Below, piece after piece: positions 1 through 7,254 of a stretch of 7,613 bases of DNA. Origin of the DNA: Chromatiaceae bacterium (lineage in GTDB: Bacteria; Pseudomonadota; Gammaproteobacteria; Chromatiales; Chromatiaceae); contig DTXR01000088.1 in NCBI GenBank assembly GCA_012962365.1, positions 1 to 7,613 on the forward strand, given 5' to 3'. Position 1 is the first letter of the stretch, and each line of letters opens with the position of its first letter. Under the pieces are notes generated by a model that saw only the letters and a program-made list of their open reading frames with translations, did no database searches and had not been told where the DNA came from. Position numbers and translations under genes: made by a program.

Positions 1-998
1 GCGACAATGTAAACATCCGGCGAAGTCACCACCGGATCACCGCCGCTGGCTTCATACAGGCCGACCAGTCGCTCAATGCCCATGGCCCAGCCTATAGCCG
101 GCGTTGAGCGTCCGCCGAGCTTTTCCACCAGGCCATCGTAACGGCCACCGGCACACACAGTGCCTTGGGCTCCCAGCAGGTCTGTGACCCATTCGAATAC
201 GGTGCGGGAGTAATAATCCAGCCCGCGCACCAGCCGCGTATTGACGACATAGTCGACCCCCGCCGCCTCCAAGCCGCTGGTGATCAGATCGAAATGCGAC
301 TTCGATTCTTCTCCCAGATCATCCATGAGCACGGGCGCGTCGGCAATCAGGCCGGCCATGTCCGGGTTTTTGGAATCCAGGATGCGCAAGGGGTTGGTTT
401 CCAGGCGGCGCAGGCTGTCCCCGTCCAACTCATCCCGGCGGGTCTGCAAATAGGCCACCAGGCGCTTCCGGTAGGCCTGGCGCTCCTCCCGCGTACCCAG
501 GGTGTTGATCTGCAATTCCAGACCGGGAATACCCAATTCCTTCCACAGCCGTGCCGTGAGCAGAATGACTTCCAGGTCGATATCCGGCCCCGCCATACCA
601 TAGGCCTCCAGGCCCATCTGCTGGAATTGGCGATAACGCCCCTTCTGCGGGCGTTCGTGGCGAAACATGTAGCCCGAATACCATAGCCGCTGAACCTGGT
701 TGTGCAGCAAGCCGTTTTCCATACAAGCGCGTACGCAACCTGCCGTGCCTTCGGGCCGCAGGGTCAGGGAATCACCATTCCTGTCCTCGAAGGTGTACAT
801 CTCCTTTTCCACGATGTCCGTGACCTCGCCGATTGAGCGTTTGAACAGCTCGGTCATCTCCACGATGGGGGTACGGATTTCACGGTAGGCATAGGACTGG
901 AACACCCGCCGGGCGGTATCTTCCACGAATTGCCACAGGGACGTCTGTTCGGGGAGGATGTCGCGCATCCCCCGCACTGCCTGAATCTTCTTGGCCAT
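1..998 (-). CDS. hisS: Histidyl-tRNA synthetase (partial; C-terminus beyond left edge)
   Basis: Class II aminoacyl-tRNA synthetase that charges tRNA-His with histidine in the cytoplasm. The frame is open from the ATG at 996-998 to the left edge, giving 332 complete codons of a protein usually near 424 residues. The catalytic core is present and the C-terminal anticodon-binding domain is largely missing. Visible signatures are the N-terminal [10 protein letters not shown] (7-16), the histidine-pocket TLRPEGT (79-85), motif 2 [14 protein letters not shown] (112-125), the HisRS-specific LVRGLDYY (256-263, whose R258 matches the catalytic R259 of the E. coli enzyme) and motif 3 [11 protein letters not shown] (301-311). 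The start agrees with the E. coli N-terminus MAKNIQAIRGM. A ribosome binding site TAGGA sits about 7 bases before the ATG and shares bases with the rodZ stop codon, so expression is probably coupled to rodZ. Its usual upstream neighbour ispG is missing here. The part seen is intact, and identity is essentially certain. Confidence 0.98.
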   Translation of the reverse strand, partial: MAKKIQAVRGMRDILPEQTSLWQFVEDTARRVFQSYAYREIRTPIVEMTELFKRSIGEVTDIVEKEMYTFEDRNGDSLTLRPEGTAGCVRACMENGLLHNQVQRLWYSGYMFRHERPQKGRYRQFQQMGLEAYGMAGPDIDLEVILLTARLWKELGIPGLELQINTLGTREERQAYRKRLVAYLQTRRDELDGDSLRRLETNPLRILDSKNPDMAGLIADAPVLMDDLGEESKSHFDLITSGLEAAGVDYVVNTRLVRGLDYYSRTVFEWVTDLLGAQGTVCAGGRYDGLVEKLGGRSTPAIGWAMGIERLVGLYEASGGDPVVTSPDVYIV

Positions 999-1005
999 GA
1001 GGTTC

Positions 1006-1962
1006 CTAGTTATTCGCTGGATCGAAGGTCAGTTTTGCGACATTGCCCCGGGTATAAGGCGCAAGATCGAAGGGTTTTCCATCAATTTCGATGGCAACAT
1101 TACGGGCATTGCCCAGCACAATCTTGTAGGGTGGCTTACCCTTGAGTTCATACTTTTCGCCCGCCTTGCGCCTGCCCACGAGCTTGAAGCTGCGGCTGCT
1201 GTCCCGCACGTCTACCCAGCAATCTCCCGTGAACGAGAGCACGACGCGTGGCGGCACAATCTCTTGAGGCGCGGTTTCGACCTGTTCAGCCACCACCCTG
1301 CTTTCCTGGGAGGCAGCATCATTGCCGACCGGTTCGATCTCGACTGCGGGCGCAATGTCTGATTTCTGCGTGTCCTTTTCCGGCACCTGCTCCGTAACAG
1401 GTGGTGCTGTGACAGATGTATCAACCGGTTCAGGCAATGCAGCCTGAGACGCTTCAACGGGGGGTTCAGCCTTGACCGGTGTTTCCGCGACAGCTTCTTC
1501 GGGAACTGCAGCCTTGTCCAGGTAGGATTTCCACCACAACCCAAACACCGTGATCAGGGCGATAACGATCAACCAGGTGGCCAGACGCACAAGACCGTGA
1601 CTGCTGCGGATTTCCCTGCGCACACCCTGAGCGACAGCAGGTGGAATGGTGCAATCCTCCCCTTCGGGGCAGCGCCGTCCGAATTCCTTGAGCACCAGTT
1701 CTTCCGACACATTTACCAGACGCGCATAATTGCGGTAATAACCACGCACGAACACCCGGGCAGGGAGGATCTCGTAGTTCTCCTCTTCCAGGGCCTGGAC
1801 CAGCTCCTGATTCAGGTGCAGCTGTTCGGCCACCGTAGCAACTTCCATGCCCATTGCTTCACGGGCCAGTTTCAGGCGCAAGCCGGGAGACGGTACGGCG
1901 GGGTCCTGACCGACTTCCGATTTTGCGGGCATCTGGCGTCTGTGCATCTTCACTACTGTCAT
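1006..1962 (-). CDS. rodZ: RodZ-like cell-shape protein (cytoplasmic HTH, one TM helix, periplasmic DUF4115 domain)
   Basis: Bitopic inner-membrane protein. In the RodZ family it links cytoplasmic MreB filaments to the periplasmic cell-wall elongation machinery. The 318 residues show the family layout: an HTH/Xre-like domain at about 26-95 ([13 protein letters not shown], then [15 protein letters not shown] at 71-85, the RodZ hallmark), a basic stretch before one membrane helix at about 124-144, a Pro/Glu/Val/Ala-rich low-complexity linker (about 150-238), and a C-terminal beta domain (239-315) beginning [14 protein letters not shown]. coli RodZ is 337 residues. The ATG at 1960-1962 lies 9 bases after the pilF stop and has no strong Shine-Dalgarno, so translation may be coupled. 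In-frame ATGs at residues 6 and 11 are alternative starts and would leave the HTH intact. A small unusual feature is the pair C98-x5-C104 just after the HTH. Gene order rlmN-pilF-rodZ-hisS supports the call. DNA binding by this HTH is not expected from known RodZ biology. Confidence 0.93.
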   Translation of the reverse strand: MTVVKMHRRQMPAKSEVGQDPAVPSPGLRLKLAREAMGMEVATVAEQLHLNQELVQALEEENYEILPARVFVRGYYRNYARLVNVSEELVLKEFGRRCPEGEDCTIPPAVAQGVRREIRSSHGLVRLATWLIVIALITVFGLWWKSYLDKAAVPEEAVAETPVKAEPPVEASQAALPEPVDTSVTAPPVTEQVPEKDTQKSDIAPAVEIEPVGNDAASQESRVVAEQVETAPQEIVPPRVVLSFTGDCWVDVRDSSRSFKLVGRRKAGEKYELKGKPPYKIVLGNARNVAIEIDGKPFDLAPYTRGNVAKLTFDPANN

Positions 1963-1971
1963 GATCTGTAC

Positions 1972-2748
1972 TCAGTAACCCAGCTTCTGTGCCTGCTCCG
2001 AGTCGGGAAAATCAGACTTCAGCAGGAGTTCATCGCTTCTGACCTGATCGGCATTCCCCAGCTGGCGTTCGGTGAGAATACTCAGATAAAGCATTGGCGC
2101 AGTCGGCTTGGCCACTTCCCGGTAGCGCTGCAGATAGGCTCTGGCAGACATGAATTTTTCCTGAGCAAAACGTACTTCCGCCATTTGAAACAAGGCCATG
2201 GGGTAACCGGGGTTACGCTCCAGCGCCTTGCGCAGATAGGCTTCCGCCCGGGACAGGTTTCCCGCCTTGCGGGCACAGTATCCCGCGTTGGCCAGGGCAA
2301 CCCAGGGAGTTTGATACAGCGGATTCTGCAAAGCCTTGTCGAAGTGAGACAGGGCACGTTCGTATTCACCCAGCTTGCACAAATAGCTGCCATAGGCATT
2401 CAACGCATAGGGATTCTTACCATCCACTTCCAGTGCACGCCGATAGGCGGCATTCGCGGAACCGTTTTCTCCCAGGGCTTCATAGAGGAGCGCCAGTACC
2501 AGATGAGCATTCCCGTTGTTGGGGTCTCGCTGAACGGCCTTTTTTGCCTTGTTCAGAGCCGTGGCATAGTCACCACGCTTCATGTATTCGTAAGCGAGTT
2601 GGATGTAGGTGTTCGAGGGTGACTCGTAGTTTTGGTCCTTGCCCAGTTTCCCGATGCTGGGAGCGTCCTCGCCTTTACTGGGATCCGTGACACAGCCCCC
2701 CAGAATCAGCGGCAAAAACAATAGGGATGCCAAGTGCCTCATGATCAT
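1972..2748 (-). CDS. pilF: TPR lipoprotein, type IV pilus biogenesis/stability protein PilF/PilW family
   Basis: Outer-membrane lipoprotein with tetratricopeptide repeats. Family members (Pseudomonas PilF, Neisseria PilW) are needed for outer-membrane localisation or multimerisation of the PilQ secretin and for pilus stability. The 258 residues begin with a lipoprotein signal: R4, a hydrophobic core and a lipobox LGGC at 16-19, so C19 is the predicted lipidated residue. V20 at +2 favours the outer membrane. Six TPR units of about 34 residues follow, near 45-78, 79-112, 113-146, 147-182, 183-216 and 217-254. Length is close to that of Pseudomonas PilF. The ATG at 2746-2748 overlaps the rlmN stop by four bases (ATGA). 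It is preceded by AGGAG (2757-2761) with 8-base spacing, which favours it over the in-frame ATG two codons later. Position between rlmN and rodZ is the usual site of this gene in gamma- and betaproteobacteria. No other pilus genes are visible, so the pilus role rests on family and synteny. Confidence 0.93.
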   Translation of the reverse strand: MIMRHLASLLFLPLILGGCVTDPSKGEDAPSIGKLGKDQNYESPSNTYIQLAYEYMKRGDYATALNKAKKAVQRDPNNGNAHLVLALLYEALGENGSANAAYRRALEVDGKNPYALNAYGSYLCKLGEYERALSHFDKALQNPLYQTPWVALANAGYCARKAGNLSRAEAYLRKALERNPGYPMALFQMAEVRFAQEKFMSARAYLQRYREVAKPTAPMLYLSILTERQLGNADQVRSDELLLKSDFPDSEQAQKLGY

Positions 2749-3839
2749 GACACAAGCTCCTGCGGCTGACGTCGACGCAGGGAAACCAGCGAGCGCCTGC
2801 TGCGATCTTGCACCTTGCCTACCAGTTGACCGCAGGCCGCATCGATATCGTCACCCCGGGTCTTGCGCAGAATGGCCATGATGCCCGCCTTCATCAGCTT
2901 CTGGCGAAAGACCTCGATGCGCTCGGGCGGTGAGCTCGTGTAGTCAGTACCGGGAAAAGGATTGAACGGAATCAGGTTCATCTTCGAAGGGGTGCCTTCG
3001 AGTAGCCGTATCAGCGCCCGTGCATGAGCGATGCTGTCGTTCACACCATCCAGCATGACGTATTCCCAGGTAATCTTGCGGCGCTTGTCATTCTTGATGA
3101 ACTCGCGGCAGGCAGGAATCAATTCTTCCAGAGGGTATTTGCGGTTGATGGGAACCAACTGGTCGCGCAACTCGTTGTCCGGCGCATGCAGGGAAACCGC
3201 CAGGCTCACATCGGATACTTCCCGCAGACGGTAGAGATTGGGAACGATGCCGGAGGTACTGATGGTCACTCGGTATTTCGACAGCATGTAGGTTAGGTCG
3301 TCCTGCATCAGATCCATGGCGCTGACCACCGGATCAAAATTCGCCAGGGGCTCTCCCATGCCCATCATCACCACATTGCTTGGCGCCTTGCCCATTTGCC
3401 GCGTGGCGTGCCAGACCTGACCGATGATTTCCCCCACGGTAAGATTCCGATTGAACCCCTGTTGCGCGGTGGAACAGAATGAGCAGTCCAGGGCGCAACC
3501 CACCTGAGAGGAAACACAGACAGTGCTGCGATTCCCATCGGGAATATAGACTGTCTCGATACGCTGGCCATCCGCCAGCTCCATCACCCACTTGACCGTG
3601 CCATCGGCCGAGGGTTGTTCCAATACGATTTTTGGCAGACGGATCTCGGCGCAGGCGGACAGGCTAGCGCGCAGTTTCTTGGACAGATCCGTCATGTCCT
3701 CGAAATCCGTCACACCATGTTTGTGGATCCACTTCAGCACATTGCGCCCGTGAAAGGGCTTGGCGCCAAGACTCACGAAGTACGCTTCCATGGCCTTGCG
3801 ATCCAGATCCAGCAGATTTACGGGTTTGTCAGTAGCCAA
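2745..3839 (-). CDS. rlmN: Dual-specificity 23S rRNA (A2503)/tRNA (A37) C2-methyltransferase, radical SAM, TTG start
   Basis: Cytoplasmic radical-SAM enzyme that methylates C2 of adenosine 2503 in 23S rRNA and A37 of some tRNAs, affecting ribosomal accuracy. The 364 residues carry the cluster motif CALDCSFC (C115, C119, C122) binding the 4Fe-4S centre. C108, seven residues earlier, and C336 in the motif [11 protein letters not shown] are the two mechanistic cysteines, corresponding to C118 and C355 of E. coli RlmN. MGMGEPL (159-165) is the SAM-binding GEP segment. The presence of C336 and the [11 protein letters not shown] motif fits RlmN. Cfr-type resistance enzymes are related, but the pilF-rodZ-hisS neighbourhood also supports housekeeping RlmN. 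The start is TTG (3837-3839). The only upstream in-frame codons before a TGA stop are three sense codons, and the next ATG (residue 17) would remove NLLDLDR, which is conserved near the E. coli N-terminus. It is the first gene of the operon, with a hairpin-forming repeat in its leader. Confidence 0.97.
   Translation of the reverse strand: MATDKPVNLLDLDRKAMEAYFVSLGAKPFHGRNVLKWIHKHGVTDFEDMTDLSKKLRASLSACAEIRLPKIVLEQPSADGTVKWVMELADGQRIETVYIPDGNRSTVCVSSQVGCALDCSFCSTAQQGFNRNLTVGEIIGQVWHATRQMGKAPSNVVMMGMGEPLANFDPVVSAMDLMQDDLTYMLSKYRVTISTSGIVPNLYRLREVSDVSLAVSLHAPDNELRDQLVPINRKYPLEELIPACREFIKNDKRRKITWEYVMLDGVNDSIAHARALIRLLEGTPSKMNLIPFNPFPGTDYTSSPPERIEVFRQKLMKAGIMAILRKTRGDDIDAACGQLVGKVQDRSRRSLVSLRRRQPQELVS
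2757..2761 (-). promoter_or_regulatory. Ribosome binding site of pilF inside the end of rlmN
   Basis: The minus strand reads AGGAG here, 8 bases upstream of the pilF ATG at 2748 and within the last codons of rlmN. It is the clearest Shine-Dalgarno in the minus-strand operon. It selects the first of two closely spaced in-frame ATG codons and supports direct translation of pilF in addition to coupling through the ATGA overlap. Confidence 0.7.
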
Positions 3840-3853
3840 TGCCTGTTCTCAGA

Positions 3854-3875
3854 AATGCGTTGCGGGGAACGCATT
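3854..3875. repeat. Perfect 8-bp inverted repeat in the rlmN leader / divergent spacer
   Basis: The arms AATGCGTT (3854-3861) and AACGCATT (3868-3875) are exact reverse complements separated by the 6-base spacer GCGGGG. In the rlmN transcript this would fold as an 8-bp stem with a CCCCGC loop ending 14 bases before the TTG start, next to or over the ribosome-binding region. There is no U-tract, so it does not look like an intrinsic terminator. It could be a leader hairpin limiting translation from the weak TTG start, or a DNA operator for the divergent promoters. The symmetry is directly visible; the role is inference. Confidence 0.6.
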
Positions 3876-3902
3876 CATTCTACTTATATTAAGAAGCAGC
3901 CG

Positions 3903-3932
3903 ATTTTACCTTGCGAAGCCTGTTTCCGCCAA
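3903..3932 (-). promoter_or_regulatory. Candidate sigma-70 promoter of the rlmN-pilF-rodZ-hisS operon
   Basis: On the minus strand a -35 element TTGGCG (3927-3932, 4/6 to consensus) and a -10 element TAAAAT (3903-3908, 5/6) are separated by 18 bases. Transcription would begin near 3896, giving a leader of about 55-60 bases that contains the inverted repeat before the TTG start of rlmN. This is the best minus-strand match I found in the divergent spacer, but it is judged by eye only. Confidence 0.45.
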
Positions 3933-3961
3933 TGAATTCCTCTCCAAAGCACACTTGGGCT

Positions 3962-3967
3962 TATAAT
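3962..3967 (+). promoter_or_regulatory. Candidate -10 box (perfect TATAAT) for the prolyl oligopeptidase group
   Basis: A perfect TATAAT hexamer lies at the right end of the divergent spacer, but no good -35 element is present at 16-18 bases upstream and there is no extended TGn. It overlaps the first possible ATG of the peptidase gene (3966-3968). If used, transcription would begin near 3974 and translation would have to start at the in-frame ATG at 4002. A second weaker option is TATATT at 3885-3890 with TTGCGG at 3860-3865 (19-base spacing), which would allow the ATG at 3966 and whose -35 lies in the inverted repeat. Confidence 0.35.
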
Positions 3968-6137
3968 GTGGTTTCTCACCCCAAAAACAAAGAACCGTCT
4001 CATGTTGGTATCAACCCTCGCTTTTGGGTTTTCCCTGGCCGTGACTTTCACGGCACAATCGCCCATGACCCCGCAAATGCCTTCCTATCCAGCCGCCCGA
4101 ACCGTGGAACAAACCGATACTTATCATGGCGTCAGGGTTCACGATCCCTATCGCTGGCTCGAGAACCTGGATTCGGAAGAAACCCGCGCCTGGATCAAAG
4201 CCGAGAATCAGCTGACTCAGTCCTGGCTGGAGAAGTTTCCGGAAAGGGAAAGCATTCGCAAACGTCTGACGGACTTATGGAATTACGAGCGCTATTCCGT
4301 GCCCTACAAGGTCGCCGGGCGCTATTTCTTCAGCCGCAACGACGGCCTGCAGAACCAGTCTGTCGTCTACACCCAGCAAAGCCTCGCTGAAGAACCAAAA
4401 ATCCTTATTGATCCCAACAGGTTATCGAAAGATGGCACGGTGGCGCTCAAGGGTTCTTCAGTGAGTCCGGATGGCAAATACTTTGCCTACGCAGTTGCAG
4501 ATGCCGGCTCGGACTGGACCGAATGGCGTATCCGGGAAGTCGCAAGCGGAAAGGATTTGGATGATCGTCTTAAATGGATCAAGTTTTCCGGCGTGTCCTG
4601 GACAGCAGACAGCAAGCACTTCTATTACTCACGCTACGATGCACCCGAAGGCGGCGACAAGCTCAAGGACGTCAACTATTTTCCCAAACTGTATCTGCAC
4701 CGCGTAGGCGAGTCCCAGGAGAAAGACAAACTCATCTATCACCGCCCGGATCACAAGGACTGGTCTTTCAGCGGCACGGCAACGGAAGACGGAAAATATC
4801 TGCTCATCACGGTCGGACGCGGCACCGAAGACAAGAACCTGCTGTACTACCAGAATCTGGAGAACCCCGGGGAAGGCATCAAACCCGTGATCGAAACCTG
4901 GCAGGCCAGCTATGAATATCTGGGAAATGACGGCCCCCGATTCTGGTTTCTGAGCAACGACAATGCGCCACGAAAACGCGTCATCCAGATCGACCTCAGC
5001 AATCCGGGGCGGAGACACTGGAAAGAGATGCTGGCCGAGTCACAAGACACCATTGAAACCGCCAGCATGGTCAACAACAGCTTTATCGTCAGCTATCTAC
5101 ACGACGCCTGGCACAAAATCATCATCCAGCCGGTTGGTGGAAAAGCCCATGAGCTGAAACTGCCTGGCATCGGCAGTGCCGGAGGCTTCCAGGGCAAACA
5201 GAACGACACGGAAACCTTCTATTCCTGGACAAGTTTCAACGCACCGGCACGTATCTATCACCTGGATCTCTCCACAGGGAAAAGCACGTTGTTCAAACAG
5301 CCGGAGGTGAAGTTCAATCCTGAAAACTATGTCACCCGGCAGATCTTTTACAAGAGCAAGGACGGCACGCGGGTGCCCATGTTCATCACCCACAAGCGAA
5401 ACCTGAAGCCCGATGGCAGGAACCCAACACTACTCTACGGGTATGGTGGATTCAACATCTCCCTGACCCCCTATTTCTCCGTGAGCAACCTGGTGTGGAT
5501 GGAAATGGGCGGCGTGTATGCCGTACCCAGCCTGCGCGGCGGCGGTGAATACGGCAGGGAATGGCATGAGGCCGGCACGAAAACCCGCAAGCAGAACGTG
5601 TTCGATGACTTCATGGCTGCCGCACAGTGGCTCATCGCCAACAATTACACGTCGCCGCGGCATCTTGGTATCAGTGGCGGCAGCAACGGCGGCCTGCTGG
5701 TGGCCGCCACACTGCTGCAACGTCCCGATCTGTTTGCCGCTGCCGTACCTGCGGTTGGCGTGCTGGACATGCTACGCTTCAACAAATTCACTATCGGCTG
5801 GGCTTGGGAATCTGACTACGGCTCTCCCGATAACGAGGACGAGTTCAAGGCGCTGTACGCCTACTCCCCATATCACAACATCAAACCCGGCAGGCACTAT
5901 CCGGCAACCCTGGTGATGACCGCAGATCACGATGACCGGGTGTACCCTGCCCACAGCTTCAAGTTCACCGCTGGTCTGCAGGCCGCCCAGGCAGGCCCGA
6001 ACCCGATCCTCATCCGCATCGAAACCCGTGCGGGACACGGCGCCGGCACACCGACCAGCAAACGCATCGAAGCAGCTGCGGACAAGCTGGCCTTCCTGCG
6101 TTTCTTCCTCACCGAAAAGCCTGCTGTCCATGAGTAA
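3966..6137 (+). CDS. Exported prolyl oligopeptidase (serine peptidase family S9A)
   Basis: Serine peptidase expected to cleave short peptides after proline. It has an N-terminal seven-bladed beta-propeller gate (about 42-445) and a C-terminal alpha/beta-hydrolase domain (about 460-718). The triad is Ser573 in GGSNGG (571-576), Asp656 in TADHDDRV (652-659) and His691 in AGHGAG (689-694). W614 in AWESDYG and R658 match substrate-binding W595 and R643 of porcine POP. The 723 residues exceed the roughly 710 of the cytosolic enzyme by an N-terminal extension: K7, K9 and R11 followed by a hydrophobic core (about 12-30) ending TFTA, which looks like a Sec signal peptide, so a periplasmic location is inferred. 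Starting at ATG 3966 keeps the positive n-region. ATG 4002 (residue 13) is the alternative, and neither has a strong Shine-Dalgarno. It is divergent from rlmN, and its stop overlaps the next gene by 8 bases. Physiological substrate unknown. Confidence 0.95.
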   Translation: MWFLTPKTKNRLMLVSTLAFGFSLAVTFTAQSPMTPQMPSYPAARTVEQTDTYHGVRVHDPYRWLENLDSEETRAWIKAENQLTQSWLEKFPERESIRKRLTDLWNYERYSVPYKVAGRYFFSRNDGLQNQSVVYTQQSLAEEPKILIDPNRLSKDGTVALKGSSVSPDGKYFAYAVADAGSDWTEWRIREVASGKDLDDRLKWIKFSGVSWTADSKHFYYSRYDAPEGGDKLKDVNYFPKLYLHRVGESQEKDKLIYHRPDHKDWSFSGTATEDGKYLLITVGRGTEDKNLLYYQNLENPGEGIKPVIETWQASYEYLGNDGPRFWFLSNDNAPRKRVIQIDLSNPGRRHWKEMLAESQDTIETASMVNNSFIVSYLHDAWHKIIIQPVGGKAHELKLPGIGSAGGFQGKQNDTETFYSWTSFNAPARIYHLDLSTGKSTLFKQPEVKFNPENYVTRQIFYKSKDGTRVPMFITHKRNLKPDGRNPTLLYGYGGFNISLTPYFSVSNLVWMEMGGVYAVPSLRGGGEYGREWHEAGTKTRKQNVFDDFMAAAQWLIANNYTSPRHLGISGGSNGGLLVAATLLQRPDLFAAAVPAVGVLDMLRFNKFTIGWAWESDYGSPDNEDEFKALYAYSPYHNIKPGRHYPATLVMTADHDDRVYPAHSFKFTAGLQAAQAGPNPILIRIETRAGHGAGTPTSKRIEAAADKLAFLRFFLTEKPAVHE

Positions 6138-7254
6138 TTCACAGCACAACCCGCCCTCGATGAAATGGTCCATGCGCCTGGGCAGCCTCGCAGGCATTGC
6201 CGTGTATGTGCATGCCACATTCCTCATCCTGCTGCTGTGGATCGCACTGAGCTACTGGCGCAGCGAACAAAGCCTGCAGGCAGTCATTCATGGCGTGGGC
6301 TTTATACTGGCCCTGTTCGGCTGCGTGGTGCTGCATGAACTCGGTCACGCCCTCACCGCCCGGCGGTTCGGTATCAAGACCAGGGACATCACCCTTCTGC
6401 CTATCGGTGGCGTGGCATCCCTGGAAAAAATGCCGGACGATCCAAAGCAGGAAATCCTGGTCGCCTTGGCCGGTCCTGCGGTCAATGTCGTTATCGCCGG
6501 CTTCATCTGGTTACTATTGAGCCTGCAGCAGACGATGTTGCCGAACCTATCTGATCTGCTGAAAGGCAACATGTTGCAACAACTGCTGGTGGTCAACCTG
6601 TTCCTGGCGGCTTTCAATCTCCTGCCCGCCTTCCCCATGGACGGCGGGCGTGTACTGCGCGCCATACTGGCTCTGCGCATGGATCATATGGCCGCAACGC
6701 GCCTGGCTGCCAGCGTGGGCCAGGCATTCGCCCTGTGGCTGGGACTGGTGGGCTTGCTGTACAACCCTTTTCTGCTGTTCATCGCGCTGTTCGTGTGGAT
6801 CGGCGCCATGGCTGAAGCCGGCACTGAGGAAATCCGCTCATTGCTCCACGGCACCACCCTGAACCATGCCCTCATCACTCATTTCGAAACCCTGTCTCCC
6901 CACGACAGCCTGACCCGCGCCATTCAACTCACGCTGGACGGTGTGCAAAAGGACTTTCCCGTGATTGCGGCAGGCAATTTCATTGGGGTTCTGACCCAGG
7001 AAGATCTGCTGCGCGGTCTACATGAGCAGGGAGCGCTGGCCACCGTGCGGGAATACATGCGGACAGAGATCGAAACAGCCGACATCAATGAACCTCTGGA
7101 ATCCGTGATGAAGCGTCTGCAAACCGGCAACTGCCGCCTGCTGGCCGTCACCCGGAACGGTGAGATGGCCGGTATCGTCAACATGGACAATATCCTGGAA
7201 CTGGTGCGTATCGAAGCAGCACTGAAGGAAGGAAGTCGTGCATTCAGGAAATGA
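6130..7254 (+). CDS. Site-2-type intramembrane zinc metalloprotease (M50) with two C-terminal CBS domains
   Basis: Polytopic inner-membrane protease of the site-2 protease family, which cleaves within or next to membrane helices. The 374 residues contain hydrophobic segments near 18-42, 50-68, 108-132, 150-168 and 196-226. The zinc-binding HELGH is at 69-73 (E70 catalytic), and FPMDGGRVLRA (168-178) supplies the third ligand D171. Residues of about 245-363 form a pair of CBS domains, which in this subfamily probably bind adenine nucleotides and regulate activity. There is no PDZ domain, so it is not RseP. The start is ATG 6130, overlapping the peptidase stop by 8 bases in ATGAGTAA. The frame is open further upstream to 5932, but that part lies antisense-free inside the peptidase gene and encodes low-quality sequence unlike the family. 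No clear Shine-Dalgarno precedes 6130, consistent with translational coupling. An in-frame ATG at 6160 is an alternative. The substrate is unknown; neither an anti-sigma factor nor a sigma factor is visible nearby. Confidence 0.93.
   Translation: MSNSQHNPPSMKWSMRLGSLAGIAVYVHATFLILLLWIALSYWRSEQSLQAVIHGVGFILALFGCVVLHELGHALTARRFGIKTRDITLLPIGGVASLEKMPDDPKQEILVALAGPAVNVVIAGFIWLLLSLQQTMLPNLSDLLKGNMLQQLLVVNLFLAAFNLLPAFPMDGGRVLRAILALRMDHMAATRLAASVGQAFALWLGLVGLLYNPFLLFIALFVWIGAMAEAGTEEIRSLLHGTTLNHALITHFETLSPHDSLTRAIQLTLDGVQKDFPVIAAGNFIGVLTQEDLLRGLHEQGALATVREYMRTEIETADINEPLESVMKRLQTGNCRLLAVTRNGEMAGIVNMDNILELVRIEAALKEGSRAFRK
7225..7235 (+). promoter_or_regulatory. Shine-Dalgarno-like tract favouring the GTG start of the L,D-transpeptidase
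   Basis: The sequence AAGGAAGGAAG, within the last codons of the site-2 protease gene, contains two AGGA cores spaced about 8 and 4 bases from GTG 7238. It is the strongest ribosome-binding match in the plus-strand group. It decides for GTG 7238 over ATG 7295/7298, unless the match is only a by-product of the Lys-Glu-Gly codons it overlaps. Confidence 0.5.

Noticed and set aside
165..738. Open frames on both strands within 165-738, including plus-strand 165-686
   Set aside because: They are alternative frames of the hisS gene, whose true frame is open from 998 to the left edge and carries all HisRS motifs.
1369..1519. Possible short repeat in the RodZ linker (Pro/Glu/Val/Ala-rich)
   Set aside because: The protein is low-complexity here, but I see no exact tandem unit at the DNA or protein level. 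Such linkers are normal in RodZ.
1597..2622. Long plus-strand open frame (341 codons) antisense to rodZ and pilF
   Set aside because: It lies opposite two well-recognised genes, has no recognisable domain or ribosome site, and its composition (Gln/His/Arg-rich, no ordered core) is typical of the antisense frame of GC-rich coding DNA.
3854..3875. Inverted repeat as an intrinsic terminator
   Set aside because: No T-run follows the stem on either strand, and it lies between divergent gene starts where no transcript is expected to end.
5696..5703. Chi-like octamer GCTGGTGG (also at 6585-6592)
   Set aside because: Both copies fall on ordinary Leu/Val codons in GC-rich genes, and two matches are expected by chance. 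The E. coli Chi sequence may not apply to this organism.
5932..6129. N-terminal extension of the site-2 protease frame to an ATG at 5932
   Set aside because: The extra 66 codons overlap the catalytic C-terminal region of the prolyl oligopeptidase in another frame, and encode Thr/Ser/Pro/Arg-rich sequence with no resemblance to M50 proteases. The ATG at 6130 gives the family-like N-terminus.
6304..6309. TATACT-like -10 hexamer within the site-2 protease gene
   Set aside because: No matching -35 at proper spacing and no gene start shortly downstream; treated as a chance match inside coding sequence.
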